Shown: in pieces, positions 24,731-32,983 of the stretch | Layout: each line of letters begins with the position of its first letter | How positions within the stretch are numbered: position 1 is the stretch's first letter | Source: JACDAN01 sp963802375 | Lineage (GTDB): Bacteria > Actinomycetota > Thermoleophilia > Gaiellales > Gaiellaceae | Assembly: GCA_963802375.1 (NCBI GenBank) | Contig: CAWDIJ010000010.1 | Span: forward strand, 372,001-436,000 | Reading direction: 5' to 3' | Length of the DNA: 64,000 nt | Translations under genes and position numbers: made by a program | Notes under the pieces: model-generated | Database searches by the model: none | Told to the model about the DNA's origin: nothing | The model's input: the letters and a program-made list of their open reading frames with translations, nothing else

Positions 24731-24878
24731 GAGAGTTTGGCGCAAAAGCAGCTGAGCCGCCGGGCCGCGCTGCTCGCCCCCAGGACTGCGTCCTCAGTCG
24801 CGCCCGTATCTCATTCGATACGAACGCTCCCTGCGTCCTTGCCTGGAAACGAGCATCACACCCCGGCGACGAGCACTT
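24731..24878 (-). repeat. Dispersed structured repeat R1, copy B (inverted)
   Basis: Reverse complement of the element also found at 1905 and 37970. The conserved core CAAGGACGCAGGGAGCG, the hairpin CGTATC/GATACG (24805-24822, 6-nt loop) and GGGCGCGACTGAGGACG are all recognisable on the minus strand. It begins at the epimerase stop codon and fills the gap to the O-antigen-ligase gene. A TAGGAGAGTTTGGCGC arm at its far end resembles the arms of repeat R2. Confidence 0.85.
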
Positions 24879-25820
24879 TCACGCCAAACCCTCCTCGTTG
24901 CCGTAGGTGTCGGCGTACCAGCGGAAGGTGCCCGCGAGGCCGTCGTTCAGCTCGATCTCAGGCCGCCACCCGAAGGCTCGCTCGGCGGCAACCGAGTCGA
25001 TCGCGCTCCTGGTCAGCTCCCCGGGACGCAGCGGCTCGAGCTGTGGCTCGACCGCCGTTCCGGCGGCCCGCTGCAGCCCGTCGAGGACGTCGAGCACCGA
25101 CACCTCGCGTCCCCAGCCCAGGTTGAACGTTCCCTGCGCAGCCGTGACCGCAAGGGTCACGAACGCCCGCGCGATGTCGGCGACGTGGACGTAGTCGCGC
25201 GTCGGCGTCCCGTGGCCGTACGCCACGACCGGTTGATCGAGCAGCAGCCGCTCGCTGAAGATCGCGACGACACCGGCCTCCCCGTGCGGGCTCTGTCGCG
25301 GCCCGTAGACATTCCCGAGCCGGAGGACGGAATGGTCGATCCCGTGGAACCGAGCCAGGGCGCCGACGAAAGCCTCGGCGGCCTGCTTCGAGGCGCCGTA
25401 CGGGGAGAGCGGCTGGGCCACGTAGGACTCGTCCGTCGGGATCGGCGCGCCTTCGCCGTACAGCGCGCCCCCCGTCGAGGCGAAGACCGTTCTCGCCCGG
25501 TGCTCGGTCGCGGCGTTGAGGATGTTGAACGTGCCGAGAACGTTCGAGTCGAAGTCGCGCCTGGGCTCCTTCACGGACACCGTCACGCTCGCCTGCGCGG
25601 CGAGATGGCAGACGTACTCGGGGCGGAAGTCGGCGAAGGCGGCCTGAACGCGGTCTGCGTCGGCGATGTCGAGCTCCGCGAGGCTCGCCTGTTGCGGGAC
25701 ATAGTCACGCGACCCGGACGAGAAGTCGTCGATGACGAGCACCTCGTCGCCGCGCTCGACGAAGGCGTCGGCCACATTGGAGCCGATGAAGCCCGCTCCG
25801 CCGGTCACGACGACCCTCAC
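24879..25820 (-). CDS. NAD-dependent epimerase/dehydratase (UDP-glucose 4-epimerase-like)
   Basis: 313 residues, an extended short-chain dehydrogenase. N-terminal NAD site VVVTGGAGFIGSNVADAF; YVCHLAAQASVTVSVKEP; catalytic Ser-Thr region TVFASTGGALYGEGA and YGASKQAAE (YxxxK); substrate end GNVYGPRQSPHGEAGVVAIF and TRDYVHVADIARAF. It matches GalE-type enzymes that interconvert UDP-glucose/galactose or related sugars for surface polysaccharide, fitting the adjacent O-antigen-ligase gene. GTG start sits 1 bp from the mutM stop. Confidence 0.92.
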   Translation of the reverse strand: MRVVVTGGAGFIGSNVADAFVERGDEVLVIDDFSSGSRDYVPQQASLAELDIADADRVQAAFADFRPEYVCHLAAQASVTVSVKEPRRDFDSNVLGTFNILNAATEHRARTVFASTGGALYGEGAPIPTDESYVAQPLSPYGASKQAAEAFVGALARFHGIDHSVLRLGNVYGPRQSPHGEAGVVAIFSERLLLDQPVVAYGHGTPTRDYVHVADIARAFVTLAVTAAQGTFNLGWGREVSVLDVLDGLQRAAGTAVEPQLEPLRPGELTRSAIDSVAAERAFGWRPEIELNDGLAGTFRWYADTYGNEEGLA

Positions 25821-25821
25821 G

Positions 25822-26670
25822 TCAGCGTCCGTTCCCGTTCGGCACGAGCGGCTGACAGTTCGGGCAGTACCAGGTCCCGCGGCCGGCAGCGCGCGTCTTG
25901 CCGATCTGTGCGCCGCACCGGTAGCAGGGCTCCCCCTCGCGGCCGTAGACGCGCAGCGCAGCCTGCATCCGACCTTCCTCGCCGTCCGGAGTCCGGTAGT
26001 CCCGCAGCGTCGTCCCCTGGCGTGCGATCCCGGCCCTGAGGGCTTCCCGGACCGCTTTGTGGAGCCGCTTCAGCTCCTGCTCGTCGAGATCGCCCGCGGG
26101 GCGCAGTGGATGAATCTTGGCCCGCCAAAGCGCTTCGTCCGCGTAGATGTTTCCCATACCCGCCGCGGCACGCTGGTCGAGGAGCGCGGCCTTCACCGGG
26201 GCGCGGCGACGGTCGAAGCGTGCTGCGAGGCTCGCAGGCGTGAAGCCGCGGCTCAGCGGCTCCTCCCCGAGGCGCTCTGCGAGGTAAGCCGTCTCCTCGC
26301 CGGGCTCGAGCAACAGCCAGGTGCCGAACCTGCGAACGTCCCGATAGCTGACGTCCGATCCGTCGTCTAATGTGACAACGACACGGAGATGCGGATCGTG
26401 CTCGGGCGCTCCGCCGCTCTCGTGTCGCATCGTTCCCGTCATTCGGAGGTGGATCAGGAGCACACGACCGGATTCGAATCGAACAACCAGATACTTGCCG
26501 CGCCGCCCCACGGCGGCGACGGTCTCTCCCTCGAGCTCTACCGCGACCTCTCGTGGCTCCGTGGGTCGGGTCACCCGGGGGTCGCGGATCTCGACGCGAT
26601 CGAACCGCCTGCCGACGAGGACGGGCTCGAGGCGAGTGCGAACCGTCTCGACCTCGGGCAGCTCGGGCAC
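25822..26670 (-). CDS. mutM: Formamidopyrimidine-DNA glycosylase (Fpg/MutM)
   Basis: 282 residues, usual length ~270-290. It excises 8-oxoguanine and nicks the abasic site. The N-terminal catalytic PELPEVET (Pro as nucleophile after start removal), the conserved Lys in RRGKYLVVRF, GNIYADEALW helix-two-turn-helix, and the C-terminal zinc finger CYRCGAQIGKT ... WYCPNCQP are all present. GTG start 6 nt after TAGGCT, so probably leaderless. The stop is next to the epimerase start, so both may share a transcript. Confidence 0.97.
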   Translation of the reverse strand: MPELPEVETVRTRLEPVLVGRRFDRVEIRDPRVTRPTEPREVAVELEGETVAAVGRRGKYLVVRFESGRVLLIHLRMTGTMRHESGGAPEHDPHLRVVVTLDDGSDVSYRDVRRFGTWLLLEPGEETAYLAERLGEEPLSRGFTPASLAARFDRRRAPVKAALLDQRAAAGMGNIYADEALWRAKIHPLRPAGDLDEQELKRLHKAVREALRAGIARQGTTLRDYRTPDGEEGRMQAALRVYGREGEPCYRCGAQIGKTRAAGRGTWYCPNCQPLVPNGNGR

Positions 26671-26676
26671 AGGGCT

Positions 26677-26682
26677 AGCCTA
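26677..26682 (-). promoter_or_regulatory. Leaderless-type -10 box of mutM
   Basis: TAGGCT on the minus strand, 6 nt before the GTG start codon. Confidence 0.6.
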
Positions 26683-26704
26683 GCCAGGGCCTCGCCGCGT
26701 AAGT

Positions 26705-28000
26705 CTAGGAGAGCGTCTCGAGGATGACGCTGCCGGGTGCCGGAGCCTCGTCCGCGAGGACGTAGGCGGCCTCGACCTCGGCGACCGCGGCCTCGGCGGA
26801 CACATCGTCCTGGGCGTGGATCTCGGCCAGAACGTCGCCCCGCTCGACGGTGTCGCCGCGCTTCGCCCGGCAGACGATCCCGACGGCATGGTCGATCGGC
26901 GCATCCTTGACCGCGCGGCCCGCGCCGAGGTGGACCGACGCCATGCCGACGGCGAGGGCGCCGAGCCGAGCGACTGCGCCGCTCCGCGACGCCGTGAGCT
27001 CGCGGACGACGGGCGCCCGCGGCAGCGCGCCGTCGTCGGGGTCGCCTCCCTGCGCCCGGACCCAACGCTCGTACGCCTCGAGTGCGGAGCCGTCGCGCAG
27101 GGCCGCGTCCACGCGGGATCGCGCCACAGCCGGCTCGGCGCCCTCGCAGAGCGTCACCAGGTGCGTTGCGGACGCGACCGAAAGCTCCGTCAGGTCGGCG
27201 GGCCCGTCACCACGCAGCGTCTCGACGGCCTCGCGGATCTCCAGCGCGTTGCCGACGGCTCGGCCGAGCGGCTGATCCATGTCGGTGAGCTCGCAGACGA
27301 CGCGGCGGTCGGCCCTCCGCCCCAGCTCGAGCATCGCCTCGGCCAGCTTGCGAGCGTCGTCGAGCGACTTCATGAAGGCGCCGTCGCCGACCTTGACGTC
27401 CAGGACGATGGCGTTCGCGCCCGCTGCGATCTTCTTGGACATGATGCTGGCCGCGATCAGGGAGACGTCCTCGACCGTGGCGGTCACGTCGCGAAGGCCG
27501 TAGAGCTTCTTGTCAGCGGGGACGAGCTCCGCGGTCTGGCCGATGATCGCGAGACCCACGTCGCGCACCTGGTCGACGAACTCGTCGCGCGACAGCTCGA
27601 TGCGGAAGCCGGGAATCGACTCGAGCTTGTCGAGCGTCCCGCCCGTGTGGCCCAGGCCTCGCCCGCTCATCTTCCCGAACGGCACGCCGCAAGCAGCCAC
27701 GAGCGGGCCGACGACGAGCGAGGCCTTGTCTCCCACGCCGCCTGTCGAGTGCTTGTCGGCCACCGGTCGCCCGATCTCGGCCTGGAGGTCGATCGTCTCG
27801 CCGCTCCGCACCATCGCGTCGGTGAGCGCGTACGTCTCGCGCCCGTTCAGGCCGCGGAAGTAGACAGCCATGCAGAACGCCGCCAGCTGGTAGTCGGGAA
27901 TCTCGTCGCGCGCGTACCCGAGGACGAGCTCGGCGAGCTCCTCGTCGTCGAGCTCCCCGCCGTCGCGCTTCCGCTGGATCAGCTCGACCGGCCGGATCAC
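26705..28000 (-). CDS. deoA: Pyrimidine-nucleoside / thymidine phosphorylase
   Basis: 431 residues from the GTG that overlaps the methyltransferase stop. It phosphorolyses thymidine or uridine to base and (deoxy)ribose-1-phosphate. Signatures: RPVELIQRKRDGGELDDEEL, DKHSTGGVGDKAS (phosphate site), GKMSGRGLGHTGGTLDKLES, IGQTAELVPADKKLYGLRD, SIMSKKIAAGANAIVLDVK and the C-terminal GAVARLGALAVGMASVHLG domain. Coupled with deoB two genes upstream, it feeds deoxyribose-1-phosphate into DeoB for use as carbon source or salvage. Confidence 0.96.
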   Translation of the reverse strand: MIRPVELIQRKRDGGELDDEELAELVLGYARDEIPDYQLAAFCMAVYFRGLNGRETYALTDAMVRSGETIDLQAEIGRPVADKHSTGGVGDKASLVVGPLVAACGVPFGKMSGRGLGHTGGTLDKLESIPGFRIELSRDEFVDQVRDVGLAIIGQTAELVPADKKLYGLRDVTATVEDVSLIAASIMSKKIAAGANAIVLDVKVGDGAFMKSLDDARKLAEAMLELGRRADRRVVCELTDMDQPLGRAVGNALEIREAVETLRGDGPADLTELSVASATHLVTLCEGAEPAVARSRVDAALRDGSALEAYERWVRAQGGDPDDGALPRAPVVRELTASRSGAVARLGALAVGMASVHLGAGRAVKDAPIDHAVGIVCRAKRGDTVERGDVLAEIHAQDDVSAEAAVAEVEAAYVLADEAPAPGSVILETLS

Positions 28001-28695
28001 TTTTCGGCCACGAAGACACAGGGTGTACGGCGGGCGCGAATCGGCCCATCGACATCGGGCACCGTTCCCGACAGCACGACCATCGAATCCACGTACGCCT
28101 GCGCTGCGGCCGCATCCGGAAAGATCAACCAGCCGCGAATGTCCACCCGGTCGACCCCCGAGAAGTGACGACGCAGCGCCTCGGCACCGTTCTCCGCGTT
28201 GAAGGTCGTGACGGGTGGCTCCCGCCCCACGAGGTCGTAGAGCTCCCGTACGTGGTCCGGCCCGTTCGTCGCCGCCACGAGTCGTCCACCCGGACGCAGC
28301 ACGCGAGCAAGCTCGGCGAGCGCTCGATCGAGGTCGGCAGGGTGGAACAGCACCCACGCCGCAACCGCGCAGTCGAAGGAGCCATCGGCGAATCCGAGGT
28401 CTTGCACGTCCCGAACGTGCGCTTCGACGCCACGCGCTCGCGTGAGCTCGACCATCCGTTCGGACTGATCGATGGCGACGACCGCAACGTCGAGCTCCCG
28501 ACTCATCCGCTCTGCGAGCTCGCCCTCGCCGCACCCGACCTCGAGGATCCGCCGCGGGCCGAACTCGGCGACCGCCTCGAAGACGAGATCGCGCGCGTCC
28601 GGTCCCTCCGCCGAGGCGTGGGCCGCTTTTCGAGCCGCGAGGCGAGCCTCGTCCGCGTACTCCTCGCGGACGACCGCTGGGTCGTCCAGCCTCAA
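27997..28695 (-). CDS. Class I SAM-dependent methyltransferase
   Basis: 232 residues from a TTG that overlaps the deoB stop (TTGA). Motif I is ILEVGCGEGELAERM, followed by VVAIDQSERMVELTRARG (acidic loop), VRDVQDLGFADGSFDCAVAA and LAELARVLRPGGRLVAATNG, as in UbiE/Methyltransf_11-type enzymes. Lying between deoB and deoA in a tightly overlapping operon is unusual; the substrate is not evident. An upstream GTG/ATG start would overlap deoB deeply and is rejected. Confidence 0.88.
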   Translation of the reverse strand: MRLDDPAVVREEYADEARLAARKAAHASAEGPDARDLVFEAVAEFGPRRILEVGCGEGELAERMSRELDVAVVAIDQSERMVELTRARGVEAHVRDVQDLGFADGSFDCAVAAWVLFHPADLDRALAELARVLRPGGRLVAATNGPDHVRELYDLVGREPPVTTFNAENGAEALRRHFSGVDRVDIRGWLIFPDAAAAQAYVDSMVVLSGTVPDVDGPIRARRTPCVFVAEK

Positions 28696-29858
28696 GGCTC
28701 GACGATCGGCGCGCCCGGCAAGCCGCGCACGCCGGACTTCCCGCCCAGCCACCGGTTCACCGTGGCCCCCACGTCCCCGAACTCCCCGTCGTGCCGCGCG
28801 CCCCGTGCATTCCGCCCCTCGACGTACGCCAGCAGCAGTGCATGCTCCCGCGAGTGGTCCGTCGAGGGAGTCGTCGGGTCGCAGCCGTGATCCGAGGTCA
28901 GGACGAGCAGGTCCCCGTCCCGCAGCGCGTCGAGAAGGTCCGGAAGGCGCCGGTCGAAGTCCTGGAGACAGCGGTGGAAGTTGACCGGGTCGTTTCGGTG
29001 CCCCCAGAGCATGTCCGTCTCTACGAGGTTCACGAAGATCAGCCCGTCGTCGAGCTCTCGGAGCAGCCGCTCTGTGATCGTGATCCCCTCCACGTTCGAG
29101 CGTGTCGGATGCGACTCGTCGATGTCGAACCCGGCGAAGATGTCGCGGATCTTCCCAACGCCGTGCACCTTGTGACCCGCGTCCCGCACGAGCGTCAGGT
29201 AGTTCGGCTGGCGGGGCCGCAGCGACCAGTCGTGGCGGTCCGGCGTCCGCGTGTAGTTGCCAGGCTCACCTTCGAACGGCCGCGCGATCACCCGGCCGAC
29301 GGCGTGCTTGCCGGTGAGGATGTCCCGCGCGGTCTCGGAAGCCGCGTACAGCTCCTGCAACGGGATCGTGTCGGTGTGGGCGGCGATCTGAAAGACGCTG
29401 TCACCGGACGTGTAGACGATCCACTTCCCCGTCTTCTGGTGCTCCTCGCCGAGCTCGTCGATGATCTCGGTGCCCGACGCGGGCTTGTTGCCGATCACTC
29501 CTCGCCCCGTCCGGTGCGAGAACGAGTCGATGACGTCGAACGGGAACCCGTGCGGGTACGTCGGAAAGGGCTGCGCGGTGACGACACCCATGAGCTCCCA
29601 GTGGCCCGCCGTCGTGTCCTTCCCCTTCGAGCGTTCGAGCAGCCGGCCGGCGATCGCCGGCGCACCAGGCTGCGGCGGGCAGCCCTCGAGCTCCTTGACG
29701 TTGCCCAGCCCCAACGCCTCGAGACTCGGCAGATCGAGCCCGCCGACTGCCTTGGCGACGTTGCCGAGCGTGTCGGAGCCCTCGTCCCCGTACTCGGCCG
29801 CATCCGGCAACTCTCCGACCCCGACGGCGTCGAGGACGATGACGCACGCCCGTGGCAT
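28692..29858 (-). CDS. deoB: Phosphopentomutase
   Basis: 388 residues of the alkaline-phosphatase superfamily. It interconverts (deoxy)ribose-1-phosphate and -5-phosphate. Metal-site motifs are seen in VIVLDAVGVGELPDA, GSDTLGNVAKA, KGKDTTAGHWELMG (phosphothreonine region), SGDSVFQIAAHTD, VNLVETDMLWGHRND and LVLTSDHGCDPTTPSTDH. Heads the deoB-methyltransferase-deoA operon; TAGGAT lies 6 nt before the ATG. Confidence 0.97.
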   Translation of the reverse strand: MPRACVIVLDAVGVGELPDAAEYGDEGSDTLGNVAKAVGGLDLPSLEALGLGNVKELEGCPPQPGAPAIAGRLLERSKGKDTTAGHWELMGVVTAQPFPTYPHGFPFDVIDSFSHRTGRGVIGNKPASGTEIIDELGEEHQKTGKWIVYTSGDSVFQIAAHTDTIPLQELYAASETARDILTGKHAVGRVIARPFEGEPGNYTRTPDRHDWSLRPRQPNYLTLVRDAGHKVHGVGKIRDIFAGFDIDESHPTRSNVEGITITERLLRELDDGLIFVNLVETDMLWGHRNDPVNFHRCLQDFDRRLPDLLDALRDGDLLVLTSDHGCDPTTPSTDHSREHALLLAYVEGRNARGARHDGEFGDVGATVNRWLGGKSGVRGLPGAPIVEP

Positions 29859-29863
29859 GGGGG

Positions 29864-29870
29864 TATCCTA
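29864..29870. promoter_or_regulatory. Shared bidirectional -10 (deoB / 29879 small gene)
   Basis: TATCCTA reads TAGGAT on the minus strand (6 nt before the deoB ATG) and TATCCT on the plus strand (9 nt before the TTG at 29879). The two boxes overlap by five bases, so they cannot be occupied together. Confidence 0.55.
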
Positions 29871-29878
29871 AATCCGCT

Positions 29879-30019
29879 TTGGACACCGTTCTCGGGCTCA
29901 TCGGCATGGTCGTCTTCATCGTCGGCACCATCTCGCTCGCCGCCGGCGTCACCTACGCCATCGTCCGCATCTCACCGACAAAGCGCCGCGCGAAGAGCTC
30001 CACCAAGCCCGCGGCCTAG
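29879..30019 (+). CDS. Small membrane protein (46 aa)
   Basis: A TTG start gives LDTVLGLIGMVVFIVGTISL, one membrane helix continuing through AAGVTYAIVRIS, and a short basic tail TKRRAKSSTKP on the cytosolic side. An in-frame ATG nine codons later is an alternative. It diverges from deoB and its TAG stop forms the first bases of inverted repeat R2a. Function unknown; the pattern looks like a conserved small actinobacterial membrane protein. Confidence 0.55.
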   Translation: MDTVLGLIGMVVFIVGTISLAAGVTYAIVRISPTKRRAKSSTKPAA

Positions 30020-30077
30020 GAGGGCTTGGCGGAACGTCGCTCCTGCGGCACAGCCGATGTTGTGCCAAGCGCTCCTA
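30017..30077. repeat. Stop-to-stop inverted repeat R2a (bidirectional terminator-like)
   Basis: Begins with TAGGAGGGCTTGGCGGAACG, whose TAG is the stop of the small plus-strand gene, and ends with GCCAAGCGCTCCTA, whose CTA is the stop of ald on the minus strand. The arms pair over about 14 bases (TAGGAG.GCTTGGC). A related copy is at 39011-39086. Placement suggests a terminator for both convergent genes. Confidence 0.75.
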
Positions 30078-31199
30078 AACAGGCGAGAGCGGGAGAACCT
30101 CCTCGAGCGGCGTGAACGGAAGGTCGTGCGCCTCGGCGACGGCCTCGTAGGTGATCCGCCCCTCGATCACGTTGACGCCTCGCGCGAGCGCTGGATCACC
30201 GGCGAGCCCCTCGCGGAGCCCTAGGTCGGCGATCTCCTCCACGTACGGCAGCGTCGCATTCGTCAGCGCCTTCGTGGACGTGATCGGGACGGCGCCCGGC
30301 ATGTTCGCCACGCAGTAATGGGTGACTCCGTCGACCACGTAGACCGGCTCCGAGTGCGTCGTCGGCTTGGACGTCTCGGCGCAGCCCCCCTGGTCGATCG
30401 CCACGTCCGCGAGCACGGAGCCCTCCTTCATCCCGGAGACCATCTCCCGGGTGATCAGCTTCGGCGCGAGTGCGCCGGGAATGAGCACGGCGCCGATGAC
30501 CAGGTCCGACTCGGCCACGGACTCCTCGATCTGCAGCGCGTTCGACATCAGGAGCGTCACGCGCGAGCCGAGCACTTCCTCGAGGTGGCGCATGCGGTCG
30601 ATCGAGCGCTCCAGGATCGTCACCTCGGCGCCCAGCCCGAGCGCGATGACGGCGGCGTTGTAGCCGACCATCCCGCCGCCGATCACGACTGCCTTCCCGG
30701 TCGCCACTCCAGGGACGCCGCCGAGCAGGAGCCCTCGCCCTCCGCGCGGCTTCTCCAGGAACGTCGCGCCGGCCTGTGACGCCAGTCGCCCGGCGATCTC
30801 GCTCATCGGCGCCAGCAGCGGCAGCGCGCGGTCGTCGGTCTCGACCGTCTCGTATGCGATGCAGGCAGCCCCGCTCTCCATCAGCGCCCTCGTGAGCTCC
30901 TCGCTCGCCGCGAGGTGGAGGTACGTGAACAGGATCTGGCCCTCACGCAGGCGGCCGTACTCCTCGGGGAGGGGCTCCTTCACCTTGAGGACGAGCTCGG
31001 AGTCGGCCCAGACCTCGTCGACCGAGCCGATCCGCGCTCCGACGGCCGTGTAGGCCGAGTCGGGGAATGCACTTCCCTCCCCCGCTCCCTGCTCCACCAC
31101 GACGCCGTGCCCGTGCCGCGTCAGCTCGAGCGCGCCGGCCGGCGTCAAGGCGACGCGGTACTCGTCCTGCTTGATCTCCTTGGCGACGCCGACGTTCAT
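30075..31199 (-). CDS. ald: Alanine dehydrogenase
   Basis: 374 residues, the normal length. It converts L-alanine, NAD+ and water to pyruvate, ammonia and NADH. Signatures: MNVGVAKEIKQDEYRVALTP, VVEQGAGEGSAFPD, LVLKVKEP (catalytic Lys), FTYLHLAA (catalytic His), the Rossmann NAD site VVIGGGMVGYNAAVIALGLG, DVAIDQGGCAET and CVANMPGAVPITST. An AATAAT box lies 7 nt before the ATG. It links amino-acid nitrogen with the pyruvate handled by PpdK. Confidence 0.97.
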   Translation of the reverse strand: MNVGVAKEIKQDEYRVALTPAGALELTRHGHGVVVEQGAGEGSAFPDSAYTAVGARIGSVDEVWADSELVLKVKEPLPEEYGRLREGQILFTYLHLAASEELTRALMESGAACIAYETVETDDRALPLLAPMSEIAGRLASQAGATFLEKPRGGRGLLLGGVPGVATGKAVVIGGGMVGYNAAVIALGLGAEVTILERSIDRMRHLEEVLGSRVTLLMSNALQIEESVAESDLVIGAVLIPGALAPKLITREMVSGMKEGSVLADVAIDQGGCAETSKPTTHSEPVYVVDGVTHYCVANMPGAVPITSTKALTNATLPYVEEIADLGLREGLAGDPALARGVNVIEGRITYEAVAEAHDLPFTPLEEVLPLSPV

Positions 31200-31206
31200 C
31201 GTCCGG

Positions 31207-31212
31207 ATTATT
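31207..31212 (-). promoter_or_regulatory. Leaderless-type -10 box of ald
   Basis: AATAAT on the minus strand with a 7-nt spacer to the ATG. Confidence 0.5.
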
Positions 31213-31216
31213 CCGT

Positions 31217-31994
31217 TTACGCCACCGCGAGCCGCTCGACGACGCGCCTCTCCCCCGGGCCGAACCAGGGCGGCGTCCCGGCCGTCGCGTTCTCGATTGC
31301 ATGCTGCGGGTCGCGCGTCGCCGGGATCACGACGTCAACGCGACTGTCCGAGAGCGCCCACTTGAGGAGCGCCTGCGCCCAGGTCTCGACCCCGAAGTCG
31401 CGCAGCGGCTCGAGCTCGCGCGGATCCGGCGGCCGACGCAGCAGCTGCCCCTTGCCGAGCGGGCGCATGACGATCACGGCGATGCCGAGCTCGTCAGCCA
31501 GCGGCAGCAGCTCGCGCTCCGACTCGCGCTCCCGGGGGTTGTACGGGAGCTGAACGGTCTCGAAGCGGCGTGTCCCCATCGCCTCCGCGAGCTCTCCGAA
31601 CGCCGATCGGCGAATAGTGCGTAACGCCGATCCGGCCGATCCTCCCGGCGTCACGCTCGTCCTCCAGCCATGGGAGGTGTTCCCGCCAGGCGGCGAGGTT
31701 GTGCACCTGCTCCACGTCCACGCGGTCGAACCACCGAAGCTGATCCGCGTACTGGGCCCGGCCCTCCTCCACCGTCGGCGCCCAGATCTTCGTCGCGACG
31801 CTCGCGGAGTCCCGGCGACCTTCGAGCGCGGCAGCGAGCGAGCGCTCCGCCTGCCCGTACATCGGGGACGAGTCCACGAAGCGCGTGCCGGAGGCAAGCG
31901 CCGAGTCGAGGACCGGCCGGGCCAGCCTCTCGTCGCCGCCGAATGTGTCCCAGGTGCCGAGCCCGACGACTGGGCCCAGCCTGCGCTCCTCCAT
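31217..31994 (-). pseudogene. Aldo/keto reductase, single frameshift
   Basis: N-terminal frame: PVVGLGTWDTFGGDERLARP, TRFVDSSPMYGQAERSL (catalytic Asp and Tyr), VATKIWAPTVEEG (Lys) and VEQVHNLAAWREH (His). Near 31609-31610 one extra base breaks HYSRSAFGELAEAMG; the rest (ETVQLPYNPRERESERELLP ... ALLKWALSDSRVDVVIPAT) continues in the second frame to the stop. Removing one base restores a ~258-residue AKR with all four catalytic residues. The ATG overlaps the DUF3866 stop (ATGA). Confidence 0.85.
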
Positions 31995-32983
31995 CAAGCC
32001 GCGGCCTTGTCGCGCGCGACCTCGCCGGCCGCGAAGGCGCACATGAAGAAGCACGGATCGTCCTCCAGCCTCCGACCCATGTGCGACATCGGGAGCCGCG
32101 CGCAATCCTCATGCCATCCCTCCACGTCGACCTCCTCGCGCGGCTCGAGCCAGTCCGGGGCGTCGAGTCCCTGCGGCCACGCGATCGTGACGTCGCCGAG
32201 GCAGAGGTCGAGGATCCCGCGGACGTGGTGCGAGACGCCGAGGTGGCGTTCCCGCCTGTCCGCCTCCGACATCCGCACGGCGAGGATCGGCCGGCCGCCG
32301 AGGGCCGTCGTGGTGTTGGCGGCAACGGCGGCTGCGATGCCGCCGTGACCGAGGAGCGTCCCGGTTCCGACGATCCCGGGGCCGATCGAGCAGATGACGA
32401 CGTCGAATCCCTGCGCGGCGCACCAGGCGAGCGCCGAGGCCGGAGTGACAGCCTGGACATCGCCGTCCGTGCACGGCGAGGCGGCGACCGCCACGTCGAG
32501 CAGACCAGCCCGCTTCAACGTCCGGACGGTGTCCGAGAGCGAAACGGGAAGGGCGCCGCCGCCGAGCTGGACGTACGCGATGCGCCGGCCTCGTCCCAGG
32601 CCCGCCCGGACGGGTGCGAGCTGGCTGTGGAGCGAGCAGCAGACGACGGGCATGCCGTTCAGGGTCTCCGCCAGCGCTCCGTCCTCCTCGACATGCTTCG
32701 TCGCTGCCTGGAGCGGCGTGTACGGAAGCGTCATCACGTGTGACCCGTCCTCCCCGCCGGCATCGAGCCCGCGCGTGAGGTTGGCGTAGAGGACGTCGAA
32801 GCCGCCCGAGCCGAGCTGGAGCTCCCTCGCCTGGACGTTGACGATGACCTCGTCGCCGATCTTGACCGGCCCGGTCAGGCGCGGGTACGCGATCGCCGGC
32901 TCTCCGTCGACCTCGAGCCGGGTCAGGTCGTCGTGCTCCTCCGAGATACCGGTGACCGTGCCGCGCCTAAGGCTGAGTGGCAT
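31994..32983 (-). CDS. DUF3866 family protein
   Basis: 329 residues from the second candidate ATG (MPLSLRRGTVTGISEE); an ATG six codons earlier overlaps the peptidase gene more. Matches the actinobacterial DUF3866 family: VTG...EAIAYPRLTGPVKIGDEV N-terminal barrel, DVLYANLTRGL, SHVMTLPYTPLQAA, VCCSLHSQLAPVRAGLG, AYVQLGGGALPVSLSDTVR, and the Gly-rich SIGPGIVGTGTLLGHGGIAA. Function is not established. It lies between an M20 peptidase and the aldo/keto reductase in one overlapping operon. Confidence 0.85.
   Translation of the reverse strand: MPLSLRRGTVTGISEEHDDLTRLEVDGEPAIAYPRLTGPVKIGDEVIVNVQARELQLGSGGFDVLYANLTRGLDAGGEDGSHVMTLPYTPLQAATKHVEEDGALAETLNGMPVVCCSLHSQLAPVRAGLGRGRRIAYVQLGGGALPVSLSDTVRTLKRAGLLDVAVAASPCTDGDVQAVTPASALAWCAAQGFDVVICSIGPGIVGTGTLLGHGGIAAAVAANTTTALGGRPILAVRMSEADRRERHLGVSHHVRGILDLCLGDVTIAWPQGLDAPDWLEPREEVDVEGWHEDCARLPMSHMGRRLEDDPCFFMCAFAAGEVARDKAAA

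Noticed and set aside
24840..24881. Start of a new gene (VKVLVAGV) overlapping the epimerase stop
   Set aside because: The bases belong to the R1 repeat consensus (GGCGACGAG end), and the frame stops after eight codons.
26460..26490. tRNA T-arm-like sequence (ATTCGAATCGAAC)
   Set aside because: It lies inside mutM coding sequence and no acceptor or anticodon stems surround it.
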